NCBI RefSeq assembly: GCF_021654165.1
Contig: NZ_JAKFZN010000001.1
Coordinates: 62,001-126,000 of the forward strand
Direction: 5' to 3'
Length of the DNA stretch: 64,000 bases
Source of the DNA: Nereida sp. MMG025
GTDB lineage: Bacteria > Pseudomonadota > Alphaproteobacteria > Rhodobacterales > Rhodobacteraceae
In this document: positions 25,332 through 34,452 of the stretch, one piece after another
How the letters are laid out: every line of letters starts with the position of its first letter
Position numbering within the stretch: the first letter of the stretch is position 1
Translations under genes and position numbers: made by a program
The notes under the pieces: model-generated
Seen by the model: only the letters and a program-made list of their open reading frames with translations
Database searches by the model: none
What the model was told of the DNA's origin: nothing

Positions 25332-26369
25332 TTAAGATACGCGGATGCGCGGGTTGAGGAAAACGTAGCCGATGTCGCTGATCAGCTGTGTGACCAGCAC
25401 GACCAGCACGGCAACAATCGAGCACGACAGCAGCAATTCGATATCGTTGTTCGAAGCCCCTTGGACCAGCGTCCAGCCGAAGCCTTTGTAGTTGAACAGC
25501 GTCTCGACGATCACAACGCCTGTCAGCAGCCACGGGAATTGCAGCATGATCACGGTAAAGGGCGCGATAAGCGCGTTGCGCAAGGCGTGTTTCATTACAA
25601 TGTTGCCGAAGCTGACCCCTTTGAGGCGCGCGGTGCGGATATACTGTGCGGTCATCACCTCGGTCATCGAGGCGCGGGTCATACGGGCGATATAGCCCAT
25701 ACCGTAAAGCGCCATCGTCAGCACAGGCAGGGTAAAGTTGGCAAAGGTCAGCCCGTCCATCGCCGATGCGGCGGAGCCTTTAAGCCACTTTATTCCGAAG
25801 GCGGACACGGCGAAGATAAACAAGACACCCGATACATATTCGGGCGTTGCGGTTGTCACGATGGAGAACACTGAAAGCGAACGATCTGTGCGTGATCCTT
25901 CGCGCATACCAGCAAGAACACCGACAATCAGCGCCATAGGCACCATGACGATCATGACCCAGAACATCAGTTTGCCTGTCAACGTCAGCCGCGTCTTGAT
26001 GATCGTCGAGACATCATCGCGCAGAACGGTGGAATAGCCAAAGTCACCTTGCAGGATGCCGCAATATGTCGGAGCGTCCGCGAAGGTCATGCCTTGCTCA
26101 AGACAGCGCCCACGCTCTTCGCCGCGCACTTCTTTTGTCCAACCGGGCACAATCCCCAACCATTGACCATAGCGGCCAATCATCGAGCCGTCGTAGCCGT
26201 TGTTGGCGATCCATTGCTGCACTTCGGTGTCGGTCATTCGGGCCGACCCTTGTGTTTTGGCAAGTGTTTCGAGCTTTGCGTCGAGGTTGGTCAGCCAGAA
26301 TACGATAAACGTCAGGCAGAGCATGGTCAGAAGCATCAGCCCCAACCGCTTGAGTATGAACAGTCCCAT
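25332..26369 (-). CDS. Peptide-type ABC importer permease (DppB-like)
   Basis: A 345-residue permease with six transmembrane segments. The first is right at the N-terminus (about 9-27), followed by a large periplasmic loop (28-130). The coupling motif QYIRTARLKGVSFGNIVMKHALRNA is typical of the DppB/OppB family. It lies between the solute-binding protein gene and the second permease, in standard order. Confidence 0.92.
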   Translation of the reverse strand: MGLFILKRLGLMLLTMLCLTFIVFWLTNLDAKLETLAKTQGSARMTDTEVQQWIANNGYDGSMIGRYGQWLGIVPGWTKEVRGEERGRCLEQGMTFADAPTYCGILQGDFGYSTVLRDDVSTIIKTRLTLTGKLMFWVMIVMVPMALIVGVLAGMREGSRTDRSLSVFSIVTTATPEYVSGVLFIFAVSAFGIKWLKGSAASAMDGLTFANFTLPVLTMALYGMGYIARMTRASMTEVMTAQYIRTARLKGVSFGNIVMKHALRNALIAPFTVIMLQFPWLLTGVVIVETLFNYKGFGWTLVQGASNNDIELLLSCSIVAVLVVLVTQLISDIGYVFLNPRIRVS

Positions 26370-26449
26370 AAGGTCCCCTGTTGGTGGCGAGCGCGCAAAT
26401 CTTGTCGTCTGCGGCGCAGTGGCTTTTCGCGGGATATGTGAAAAGAGAA

Positions 26450-26474
26450 GGGCGGCAGGAAAGCCCCGCCGCCC
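26450..26474 (-). terminator. Hairpin between solute-binding protein and permease genes
   Basis: On the minus strand GGGCGGC and GCCGCCC form a stem followed by TTCTCTTTT. It probably gives partial termination or 3' protection, so that the binding protein is made in excess of the membrane parts, as in many ABC operons. Confidence 0.6.
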
Positions 26475-26487
26475 CTGGGATCAGATC

Positions 26488-28134
26488 CTATGCAAAACCC
26501 AAGTTGTGCACGTTGATCTCGAACTTTGGATGCATTTCTGCATTCACGATACCGTCTTTGTAGTGACGGAAGAGCGAGCGCCAATAGGGCTGGATGGTCA
26601 CACCTTCATCTTGCATGATCGCCTGCAGCTTGGCCATCACTTCGCGGCGCGCATCAGCGTCCGCGATTGCAACGGCTTCGGCCAGAAGGGCATCAAACTC
26701 GGCGTTTTCAAAGCCAGCTTCGTTCCACGCTTCACCTGACTTGTAGGCGAGCGCCAGAATTTGCACACCAAGCTCGCGGTGGTTCCAGTTGGTCGAGCTG
26801 AACGGATATTTCGTCCAGTCGTTCCAGAAGGTCGCACCAGGGATGACGGTCCGCTTGACCTTGAAGCCAGCGTCGCGCAGCTGTGCGGCAACCGCATCGG
26901 TCGTGTTACGGCGATAGTCATCGTCGATCGAGATGATCTCGTGTTCAAAGTCCATCATGCCAGCTTCTTCCATCAAAGCGCGCGCCTTTTCGACATCGCG
27001 CTGCAGCGGTGGAAGCTCTGCATATTCAGGGTGCACGGGTGCGACGTGGTGGTTTTCAGCCACGATGCCTTGGCCAGCAATGCCCAGTTCAAGCGGCACG
27101 TTGTTGTCGACGGCCAGCATGATCGCCTGGCGGACGCGCTTGTCTGCGTAAGGCATCATGCCGTCAACTTCGGCTTTCTGGTTGGGACGGATCACAACTG
27201 TCGCAGCCGTGACAACTTCGGATTTGTTCCAGCCGATGCTGTCGAAGATCGAAACGAAATCACCCACGGATTCGTAGACCATGTCGAATTCGTCAGCTTC
27301 TGCACCTGCCACCCAAGCCGCAGGATCTGTGCCAAGGTCAATAAACTCAACGCGGTCCAGATATGTTTCGCCCCAGTAGTCATGGTCTTCGTTTTTGACC
27401 AGAACAGCTTTGACGCCCACATCGTAGCTTTCGATTTTGTAGGCACCGGTGCCGATACCGTGTTCGGCAATGTCTTGGCCGATCATGTCTTTGTGCTGCA
27501 CAGCCGATGGATAATCCGCAATGCCCGGAACGATTGTGATGTCTGGCGCAGTCAGGTTCAGGCGGACTGTGTAGTCGTCTACCACTTCGATCGCACCTTC
27601 GCGTGCCATGCCTGTTTCTTCGTCAACCAGCGCTGCAACGCGCGACGCCATCGAGTTGCCTTCGACGTTTTTATCAGCCCATGCAACGAAGTTCGCAGCA
27701 ACGTGTTCTGCCGTAAGGTCGTCGCCGTTGTTGAATTTCACGCCTTGGCGCACATTCAGTGTATATTGCGTTGCATCTTCATTGGCTTCCCACGATTCAA
27801 GCAAGATACCTTTGAACGAACCATCGCGTTGATATTCGATCAGGTATTCACAGATACCGCGCGTGATGTTGGCCATTTGCGACCAGTCAAAAGCGCGTGG
27901 ATCTTTCAGCGCGCGCACTTCTTGCTGGATACGCAAGGTGCCACCCATCGATGGCTTAACCGAATGACCAGCGGCTTCTGCGGGGTTTGCCCCGATCAGG
28001 CTGTAGGCGGTTGCAGTGGCAACACCCAACGCGCTGACACGCGTCATGAATTCACGGCGGTCCATTTTGCCTTCAAGGTGTTCCTTGGCAAACATTTCCG
28101 CGGCTGAGTGGACCTTTTGGGTCTTGAGCGTCAT
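26488..28134 (-). CDS. Peptide-type ABC importer solute-binding protein
   Basis: A 548-residue family 5 solute-binding protein (SBP_bac_5). The signal region has a paired Arg (DRREFMTRVSALGV, residues 25-38) that suggests Tat export, ending near PAEAAG. The SBP_bac_5 body includes LNVRQGVKFNNGDDLTAEHV. GAGATAAAG gives a good ribosome binding site. It is the first gene of the importer operon. The ligand is unknown. Confidence 0.92.
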   Translation of the reverse strand: MTLKTQKVHSAAEMFAKEHLEGKMDRREFMTRVSALGVATATAYSLIGANPAEAAGHSVKPSMGGTLRIQQEVRALKDPRAFDWSQMANITRGICEYLIEYQRDGSFKGILLESWEANEDATQYTLNVRQGVKFNNGDDLTAEHVAANFVAWADKNVEGNSMASRVAALVDEETGMAREGAIEVVDDYTVRLNLTAPDITIVPGIADYPSAVQHKDMIGQDIAEHGIGTGAYKIESYDVGVKAVLVKNEDHDYWGETYLDRVEFIDLGTDPAAWVAGAEADEFDMVYESVGDFVSIFDSIGWNKSEVVTAATVVIRPNQKAEVDGMMPYADKRVRQAIMLAVDNNVPLELGIAGQGIVAENHHVAPVHPEYAELPPLQRDVEKARALMEEAGMMDFEHEIISIDDDYRRNTTDAVAAQLRDAGFKVKRTVIPGATFWNDWTKYPFSSTNWNHRELGVQILALAYKSGEAWNEAGFENAEFDALLAEAVAIADADARREVMAKLQAIMQDEGVTIQPYWRSLFRHYKDGIVNAEMHPKFEINVHNLGFA

Positions 28135-28224
28135 CTTTATCTCCCTGTGACACGTTCATTTTTGGTAAGGATTAATGGCGTTTTATTCACGCATTCATTC
28201 GAACGCGATTGCTCTTCATCCCAA

Positions 28225-28240
28225 CTCACTGTGCAGTGAG
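28225..28240. promoter_or_regulatory. Perfect 16-bp palindrome, candidate operator of the importer operon
   Basis: CTCACTG-TG-CAGTGAG has two perfect 7-bp arms, 91 bp upstream of the binding-protein start and close to a TTGACG element at 28258-28263 (minus). The spacing suits a repressor dimer. The cognate regulator is unknown; the AraC protein next door usually binds direct repeats, so it is not an obvious match. Confidence 0.45.
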
Positions 28241-28371
28241 CCTTAGTTTGAAGGTAACGTCAACGGTCCGTTCCCGCTTTTAATGTAACAAAAACGACAT
28301 TTATTTTTGCTCGGTGCGACATGGCGGCAGAGGTGCGGGCGTGGTTTACTTTGGGTAAAGGTTCCCCAGAA

Positions 28372-29244
28372 TCACGCATTTCGGCCAAAACGCACTGTTA
28401 ACCGGGGACCGGGTTTGGCGGGGTTGGTCGGGCTTGCCGGTGCAGGCAGGCCCCGCATTTCACGAAATTGGCGCGGTGGCATCTGAGCATGTTGCTGGAA
28501 ACTTCTGGTAAAATAAGCGGGCGATGAAAAGCCAAGGCTTTCCGCGATCAGTTTGATGGGCTCATCTGTGTCTATCAAAAGACGGCGTGCTTCGTGTTGG
28601 ATGCGATATTGGATGAGCGTCGATGCGGGCAGTCCCACGGCCGCATTGCACACGCGCGAAAGATGAGTGGCGGTCACGCGCAAACGGTCTGCATAATGCC
28701 CCGATGTTTCGCCTGTTGGGAAGCGTGCGACCAAATCCGCGCAGAACTTTTGCATCAACCGTTCCGCAGCCGTGGTCTTACGCAGGTCTTGCGTCATACG
28801 ATTACGATCCATCCAGACGCCCAACAAAGCCGCATGGGCAGCGCAGGCGACATCACTGCGCGGGGCTGTTTCGCTTACCTCTTGGGTCAGGTTGTCCCAA
28901 AGGTTGTTGACCACCTGTTGCATTTTGACGTCCGTCACCCTGATAAACCGGGGGCCTTCTGGTAAAGAAAACGTGGAGTCAGACGGAAGGGAAATGATGG
29001 TGCCAAATGTGCCTGTTGGCAGTTGGATCGCGTGCAACGTCTCGGCTGGCACAAACATCGCAACGCTGCCAGACATGGCCCTTACACGTCCGCCGATCAT
29101 GACAGACCCTGTGCCACGTGTGATCCAGACAAACCGATGCCACGGCACGTCATGGGGCAATTCCAAGCGCCACTTACCGCCAGCTGCGACTTGCGCCAAT
29201 GGCTGAACGGCTTCGGATACCTGCGGCACAGAAAGGTCGGTCAT
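28372..29244 (-). CDS. AraC family transcriptional regulator
   Basis: A 290-residue regulator with an N-terminal cupin-like sensor (about 20-150, WHRFVWITRGTGSVMIGG) and a C-terminal double helix-turn-helix (about 185-275). The second helix-turn-helix is marked by KLIAESLGFSSPAYFTRSF and QMPPRQFR. A TTG 36 bases upstream is in frame, but the ATG at 29244 has AAGG 10 bases before it and matches the usual N-terminus. It lies upstream of the peptide importer on the same strand, so it may control it. Confidence 0.9.
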   Translation of the reverse strand: MTDLSVPQVSEAVQPLAQVAAGGKWRLELPHDVPWHRFVWITRGTGSVMIGGRVRAMSGSVAMFVPAETLHAIQLPTGTFGTIISLPSDSTFSLPEGPRFIRVTDVKMQQVVNNLWDNLTQEVSETAPRSDVACAAHAALLGVWMDRNRMTQDLRKTTAAERLMQKFCADLVARFPTGETSGHYADRLRVTATHLSRVCNAAVGLPASTLIQYRIQHEARRLLIDTDEPIKLIAESLGFSSPAYFTRSFQQHAQMPPRQFREMRGLPAPASPTNPAKPGPRLTVRFGRNA

Positions 29245-29329
29245 GCGGAGATCGCCTTGGAAATTATTGCGTTTGTGCAATTATTCATGCGCATATCGGC
29301 GGGTTTGTCGAGAAAAAAGCGGATTGCCA

Positions 29330-30208
29330 CTAGTTGCTTGGGTCAAGGCCATGCCAGTCTTTCATCCGGGCCCGAAACCATGTGCGTTGGCGTTTGGCGT
29401 ATTGCCGAGAGGCTGTGATGGCCGCCGCGCGTGCTGCCTGCAGTGTGATATCACCGCGCAGATGGGCGATCAGCTCAGGTGCGCCAATCGCACGGGACGA
29501 CAGATGGTCTGCGTCCCAACGCGCAAGATTTGCTTGTGCTTCTTCAAGTGCGCCGTTTTGCAACATCAGGTCAAAGCGCTGTTCGATGCGGGCGTTAAGC
29601 CAGTCTTTTGGGGCGTCCATGACAATCGGAAAACACTGATCGAGCGGCAGGACCGCAGGCGGCGTTTCATCTTGCCAGGCCGCAAGGGGACGGCCTGTGT
29701 TTTGCAAGACCTCCCAAGCGCGTTGGATGCGCATGGGGTTGTTTTGGTCAATCCGTGATGCGGTTTCGCAGTCCAGTTCTGCCAGCAGCGACGCCACTCC
29801 TTTATCCGCGATCCGTGCATTAGCGGCGTTGCGTATTGCGTCTGGTGTTGGTGGAATATCGGCAAGCCCTTCTGTGAGCGCCCGAAAGTTAAGCCCCGTG
29901 CCGCCGACGATGATTGGCCGCGTCGTGCCGATAAAAGGCGTCACCTCGCGCAGCCAATGCCCCACGGAATACTGGCCATCAAAAGGGATATGGCCATAAA
30001 GCATGTGGGGCGCGAGGGCGTGTTCCTCTACCGAGGGTCGGGCTGTCAGCACGCGCCAGTTTTCAAACACCTGCAACGCATCGGCATTTACGATCGTGCC
30101 GCCCTGACGCTGTGCGATTTCCAGCGCGAGGGCTGATTTGCCCGATGCGGTGGGGCCGGCGATCAAAACAGGGGCACCATGCGGAATTTTATCAATGATA
30201 TGAAACAC
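29330..30208 (-). CDS. miaA: tRNA dimethylallyltransferase
   Basis: A 292-residue enzyme that adds dimethylallyl to A37 of tRNAs reading UNN codons. The P-loop GPTASGKS is near residue 18, followed by the conserved VNADALQVF and [10 protein letters not shown]. The start is GTG with AAGGG eight bases upstream. It is divergent from pyrH. Together with mnmA, trmFO and gluQRS it makes four tRNA-modification genes in this window, though they are not one operon. Confidence 0.96.
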   Translation of the reverse strand: MFHIIDKIPHGAPVLIAGPTASGKSALALEIAQRQGGTIVNADALQVFENWRVLTARPSVEEHALAPHMLYGHIPFDGQYSVGHWLREVTPFIGTTRPIIVGGTGLNFRALTEGLADIPPTPDAIRNAANARIADKGVASLLAELDCETASRIDQNNPMRIQRAWEVLQNTGRPLAAWQDETPPAVLPLDQCFPIVMDAPKDWLNARIEQRFDLMLQNGALEEAQANLARWDADHLSSRAIGAPELIAHLRGDITLQAARAAAITASRQYAKRQRTWFRARMKDWHGLDPSN

Positions 30209-30340
30209 CTGATGGCCCTTGTGCTTTGCCTTTGCATTGAATTCCGCTGGATCGCCGCACCTGTTGCTTTGTGCATTGAACCTGCTTTGGGATTAAGACA
30301 TTTTGGCAGGCAGTGTAAGTCAGATCGTTCGGGGGATTCC

Positions 30341-31063
30341 ATGTCTGAGCCGCAAACCACATTCAAACGCGTCATGTTAAAGATATCGGGTGAGGCGTTG
30401 ATGGGGGATCAGGGCTATGGGTTGCACCCACCGACGGTAGAGCGCATTGCAAAAGAAGTTCTGTCGGTTCAGGAACTTGGCGTTGAGATCTGCATGGTGA
30501 TCGGCGGCGGCAATATCTTCCGCGGATTGCAAGGCAGCGCCCAAGGTATGGAACGCACCACAGCAGACTATATGGGCATGCTTGCAACGGTGATGAATGC
30601 GCTTGCCATGCAATCGGCACTCGAAGGTCTGGGCATTCATACCCGTGTGATCAGCGCGATCACGATGAACGAGGTCGCAGAGCCCTACATTCGCCGCCGC
30701 GCCGTGCGTCACCTGGAAAAGAAACGCGTCTGCATTTTTGCGGCGGGCACGGGCAACCCGTATTTCACAACGGATACGGCCGCCACGCTGCGCGCCAATG
30801 AAATGGCATGTGAAGCGATCTTTAAGGGCACCAAAGTCGATGGCGTCTACGACAAAGACCCCGCCAAATTTGAGGACGCCGTGCGTTACGAGGACGTCAG
30901 CTATGATGAGTGCCTGGCAAAACGCCTGAATGTGATGGACGCAAGCGCCATCGCCTTGGCGCGTGACAATGATTTGCCGATTATTGTGTTTAGTCTGGAC
31001 GAGCCCGGTGGCTTCCGCGGAATCCTTGCAGGGCAGGGCACCTATACACGCGTCCACGGCTAG
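30341..31063 (+). CDS. pyrH: UMP kinase
   Basis: A 240-residue hexameric kinase of the amino-acid-kinase fold that makes UDP. The N-terminal [14 protein letters not shown] and GGGNIFRG motifs bind the phosphates. [12 protein letters not shown] and [10 protein letters not shown] are typical of PyrH. The ATG at 30341 follows GGGGGA at five bases; the longer upstream frame has no homology. It begins the pyrH-frr-uppS-cdsA-dxr-rseP cluster, the order widely conserved in proteobacteria. Confidence 0.97.
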   Translation: MSEPQTTFKRVMLKISGEALMGDQGYGLHPPTVERIAKEVLSVQELGVEICMVIGGGNIFRGLQGSAQGMERTTADYMGMLATVMNALAMQSALEGLGIHTRVISAITMNEVAEPYIRRRAVRHLEKKRVCIFAAGTGNPYFTTDTAATLRANEMACEAIFKGTKVDGVYDKDPAKFEDAVRYEDVSYDECLAKRLNVMDASAIALARDNDLPIIVFSLDEPGGFRGILAGQGTYTRVHG

Positions 31064-31143
31064 CCATATAACACGCTGGAAAGCAGGGGCGAAGCTGGTT
31101 ATAAGCCCCAAGCAACGGACACATAAAAATATACGGGCCAAAC

Positions 31144-31707
31144 ATGTCTGACGATTTTCTACTTGATACCGACGATCTTGAGCGCCGCATGGATGGCGCG
31201 ATTTCAAACCTGCGCACGGAATTTGCATCGCTTCGCACAGGCCGCGCCTCTGCGTCGATGCTGGAACCTGTGATGGTGGATGCCTATGGCTCTATGACGC
31301 CGATCAATCAGGTAGGCACCGTGAACGTGCCAGAACCGCGGATGGTGACAATCAATGTTTGGGACAAAGGGCTGGTCAACAAGGTCGAAAAGGCCATTCG
31401 CGAAAGCGGTCTTGGCATCAACCCGCAGCTGAACGGCACAATCATCATGCTGCCGATCCCCGAATTGAACGAAGAGCGTCGTCGCGAGTTGGGCAAGGTT
31501 GCTGGCAGTTACGCCGAAAACGCGCGCGTCAGCATTCGCAATGTACGCCGCGACGGGATGGACCAGATCAAAAAGGCCAAAAACGACGGGATGTCCGAAG
31601 ATGACCAAAAGCTTTGGGAAGCTGAGGTTCAGGAGATGACCGACAAATATATCAAATCAATCGATGACTTGCTGGAAACAAAGCAAGCAGAGATCATGCA
31701 AGTGTGA
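31144..31707 (+). CDS. frr: Ribosome recycling factor
   Basis: A 187-residue factor that, with EF-G, splits post-termination ribosomes. It has the usual two-domain form, with a long three-helix bundle and a beta domain. Signature stretches are [32 protein letters not shown] and the C-terminal [14 protein letters not shown]. The length equals that of the family. Confidence 0.98.
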   Translation: MSDDFLLDTDDLERRMDGAISNLRTEFASLRTGRASASMLEPVMVDAYGSMTPINQVGTVNVPEPRMVTINVWDKGLVNKVEKAIRESGLGINPQLNGTIIMLPIPELNEERRRELGKVAGSYAENARVSIRNVRRDGMDQIKKAKNDGMSEDDQKLWEAEVQEMTDKYIKSIDDLLETKQAEIMQV

Positions 31708-31716
31708 CCTTGCAAA

Positions 31717-31732
31717 GGGGCGCTTGCGCCCC
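31717..31732 (+). other. Hairpin between frr and uppS
   Basis: GGGGCGC and GCGCCCC form a 7-bp stem with a two-base spacer. No T-run follows, so it is not an intrinsic terminator. It may be a processing or stability element. Confidence 0.4.
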
Positions 31733-31754
31733 GCAAATGACGGAGGGCGATGGT

Positions 31755-32477
31755 ATGCCCAAGGACAGTGAACACAACGGCCCAAAACACGTTGCCGTCA
31801 TTATGGATGGCAACGGACGTTGGGCGACCAATCGCAAAAAGCCACGGCTGTTTGGGCACCATGCGGGCGCGCGTCGCGTCAAGGAAATTGTGCGCGCCTG
31901 TCCGGATGTTGGCGTCAAATATCTGACGATCTTCGCCTTTTCGACCGAAAACTGGAAGCGCACCCAGACCGAAGTTGCAGGTCTTATGAAGCTGTTTCGC
32001 CGCTATATTATCCGTGAAGCCAATGATCTTCTGGCCGAAGGGGTGCGCGTGCGTTTTATCGGCGATCGCGTGCGTCTGGACGAAAAACTGGTGGCTTTAA
32101 TGGATCAGTTGGAACTGCTCACCAGCCAAAACGACAAAGTGCATCTGACCATCGCCCTGAATTACGGGGGGCGTGACGAGGTGGCCCGCGCCACCCAGCG
32201 TTTGGCCTATGATGTGCAGGCAGGCAAATTGAAGCCCGAAAACGTGGATGAAGAAACGCTGCCGCGCTATCTGGATACGCATTTTTTGCCCGATCCCGAT
32301 CTGGTCATTCGTACCAGCGGCGAAGCGCGTATTTCCAATTTCCTGCTCTGGCAGTCGGCCTATGCGGAATATGAGTTTATCGACACGCTATGGCCTGATT
32401 TTACCAAGGATATCTTTGGTGAAGTGGTCGGGCGGTTTGGCACGCGCGAGCGTCGGTTTGGTGCCGTTCTGGCATGA
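31755..32477 (+). CDS. uppS: Undecaprenyl diphosphate synthase
   Basis: A 240-residue cis-prenyltransferase that makes the C55 carrier lipid for wall and O-antigen synthesis. The catalytic Asp18 is in VAVIMDGNGRWA. NWKRTQTEV and the C-terminal RTSGEARISNFLLWQ with a YAEYEF motif are conserved. The chosen ATG has GGAGGG seven bases upstream; an in-frame codon 51 bases earlier lacks homology. Its stop overlaps the cdsA start (ATGA). Confidence 0.97.
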   Translation: MPKDSEHNGPKHVAVIMDGNGRWATNRKKPRLFGHHAGARRVKEIVRACPDVGVKYLTIFAFSTENWKRTQTEVAGLMKLFRRYIIREANDLLAEGVRVRFIGDRVRLDEKLVALMDQLELLTSQNDKVHLTIALNYGGRDEVARATQRLAYDVQAGKLKPENVDEETLPRYLDTHFLPDPDLVIRTSGEARISNFLLWQSAYAEYEFIDTLWPDFTKDIFGEVVGRFGTRERRFGAVLA

Positions 32478-33277
32478 TCCCACCAAAGTCCGAGGCCAAG
32501 AAATGGGATGACCTGCGCACGCGGGTCGGGTCTGGCATCGTTATGGCGCTTGTCGGTCTGGCGGGCATTTGGGCCGGCGGCGTTTGGTTCCAGATGCTGA
32601 CCGTCTTTGTAACGGCTGTGATGGTCTGGGAAGTCGCCATGATGATCCAGCCTGAACGCCCCACACCTGCTATGCTTGGCGCGGCACTGACAGCCTCTGT
32701 CTTGTCGGGGCTCTTGGCCAATGACTATCACATCTTTCTACCGCTTCTTTTGATACCCGCACTCGCCGTTTTTGCCAGCCTGAAACAAGAACGCCTGACA
32801 GGTTTGTTGTTTACCTTGGGCATTCTGTTGGCAGGGTGGGGCCTCGTGATTTTTCGCGCGGACTTTGGGGCGCAATGGCTGTTCTGGTTGGTCGGTGTGG
32901 TCGTTGTCACGGATGTTGCAGGGTATTTTGCGGGGCGGTTCATCGGCGGACCTAAGTTTTGGCCAAAAGTCAGCCCCAAAAAGACGTGGTCTGGCACGGC
33001 TGCTGGCTGGCTGGCCTCAGCCCTGGTTGGTGCAATCGTGGCCCGCGTGACGGATGCAGGTGCTGCGATCATATTGGTCTCGGTCGCGCTCAGTTTTGCC
33101 AGCCAGATGGGGGATATCGCGGAAAGTGCGCTCAAGCGGCGCGTGGGTGTCAAAGACAGCTCAACCCTTATTCCGGGGCACGGCGGTTTGTTTGACCGGT
33201 TTGACGGATTGCTTGGCGCTTCGCTTGTGATGCTTTTCGTGGCCTTTGTGCTTGATGTGTCAGGGGTCGCCTTTTGA
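32474..33277 (+). CDS. cdsA: Phosphatidate cytidylyltransferase
   Basis: A 267-residue membrane enzyme with about seven spans that makes CDP-diacylglycerol. The CDS signature is present near the C-terminus (DIAESALKRRVGVKDSS and IPGHGGLFDRFD, with the metal-binding Asp). It overlaps uppS at the start and dxr at the end, so the block is tightly coupled. Confidence 0.95.
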   Translation: MIPPKSEAKKWDDLRTRVGSGIVMALVGLAGIWAGGVWFQMLTVFVTAVMVWEVAMMIQPERPTPAMLGAALTASVLSGLLANDYHIFLPLLLIPALAVFASLKQERLTGLLFTLGILLAGWGLVIFRADFGAQWLFWLVGVVVVTDVAGYFAGRFIGGPKFWPKVSPKKTWSGTAAGWLASALVGAIVARVTDAGAAIILVSVALSFASQMGDIAESALKRRVGVKDSSTLIPGHGGLFDRFDGLLGASLVMLFVAFVLDVSGVAF

Positions 33278-34440
33278 GACGGGTCAGTATTTTCGGGGCG
33301 ACAGGCAGCATCGGTCAAAACACCGTTGATCTGATCAAACGTGCGCCTGACGACTATGATGTGGTCGCCCTGACTGGTGGTGGAAATATCGCCCAATTGG
33401 CACGGGACGCCAAAGATTTACGCGCTGAAGTCGCTGTCACCTGTTACCCGGAAAAACTGCCGCAATTGCGCGCGGCACTGGCGGGAACCGGGATTGAGGT
33501 CGCGGCAGGTGACGCGGCAATTGCCGAGGCCGCAGCGCGCCCTGCGGATTGGGTTATGTCAGCCATTGTCGGCGCGGCGGGTCTGGTGCCGGGGCTTGAG
33601 GCGTTGAAACAGGGCACAACGCTGGCTTTGGCAAACAAGGAGTCGCTGGTCACGGCTGGCCCGCTTTTGATGGGCACCGCACGGACGCATGGCGCAACGG
33701 TGCTGCCTGTCGATAGTGAACATTCGGCCGTCTTTCAGGGGTTGATCGGCGAAGACATCGCGGCGGTTGAACGGATCATTATCACCGCCAGCGGCGGCGC
33801 TTTTCGGGATTGGCCGTTGGAGGCCATCGCTTCGGCCACGGTCGCTGATGCGTCCAGCCATCCAAATTGGGACATGGGCCAGCGCATCACGATCGATAGC
33901 GCATCCATGTTTAACAAGTCCCTCGAGCTTATTGAAACAAAAGAGTTTTTCGGTGTAAAGCCTGACCAAATTGAAACGGTCGTTCACCCGGAGTCCCTTA
34001 TTCACGCCTTGGTCGGATTCAATGATGGTGCGCTGATGGCGCATGTAGGGCCGCCCGATATGCGCCATGCGATTGGCTTTGCGCTTCATTGGCCTGAGCG
34101 CAAACATCTGCCTGTTGATCGTCTTGATCTGGCTGCCATCGCGCAGCTTACGTTTCGTGCGCCCGATGATGCACGGTATCCCGCCTTGCGCCTTGCGCGC
34201 GATGTCATGGAAATCGGCGGAATGGCAGGGGCTGCCTTTAACGGTGCCAAGGAAAAAGCGCTTGATCTGTTTATCGGCGAAAAGATCGGTTTTCTTGAGA
34301 TGGCACAGGTGGTTGAAGGTGTGTTGAACCGCATGGATCAGCAAAATTGCCTTAGAAATGCCGCAACAGACCTTGATACGGTGCAGGCCGCGGACCACAT
34401 GGCACGCAAGATAGCACAAGAACTCAGCGCAACCGTCTAA
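33274..34440 (+). CDS. dxr: 1-deoxy-D-xylulose 5-phosphate reductoisomerase
   Basis: A 388-residue NADPH-dependent enzyme of the non-mevalonate isoprenoid route. The nucleotide-binding FGATGSIGQNTVDL is at residues 7-20. ANKESLVTAG and PVDSEHSAVFQ hold the metal and substrate residues, and the flexible loop is TASGGAFRDW. The start is TTG, overlapping the cdsA stop. It provides isoprenoid units upstream of UppS in the same cluster. Confidence 0.97.
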   Translation: MRRVSIFGATGSIGQNTVDLIKRAPDDYDVVALTGGGNIAQLARDAKDLRAEVAVTCYPEKLPQLRAALAGTGIEVAAGDAAIAEAAARPADWVMSAIVGAAGLVPGLEALKQGTTLALANKESLVTAGPLLMGTARTHGATVLPVDSEHSAVFQGLIGEDIAAVERIIITASGGAFRDWPLEAIASATVADASSHPNWDMGQRITIDSASMFNKSLELIETKEFFGVKPDQIETVVHPESLIHALVGFNDGALMAHVGPPDMRHAIGFALHWPERKHLPVDRLDLAAIAQLTFRAPDDARYPALRLARDVMEIGGMAGAAFNGAKEKALDLFIGEKIGFLEMAQVVEGVLNRMDQQNCLRNAATDLDTVQAADHMARKIAQELSATV

Positions 34441-34452
34441 GGGGCGATACCT

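Noticed and set aside
26761-28107. 448-codon plus-strand frame opposite the solute-binding protein
   Set aside because: It is a shadow of the SBP_bac_5 gene: low-complexity Val/Phe/His-rich sequence and no start signal. The minus strand has full family motifs.
28180-28215. GTTCGAAT on the minus strand as a tRNA T-loop
   Set aside because: The flanking bases do not pair as a T-arm, and no anticodon arm or acceptor stem can be drawn.
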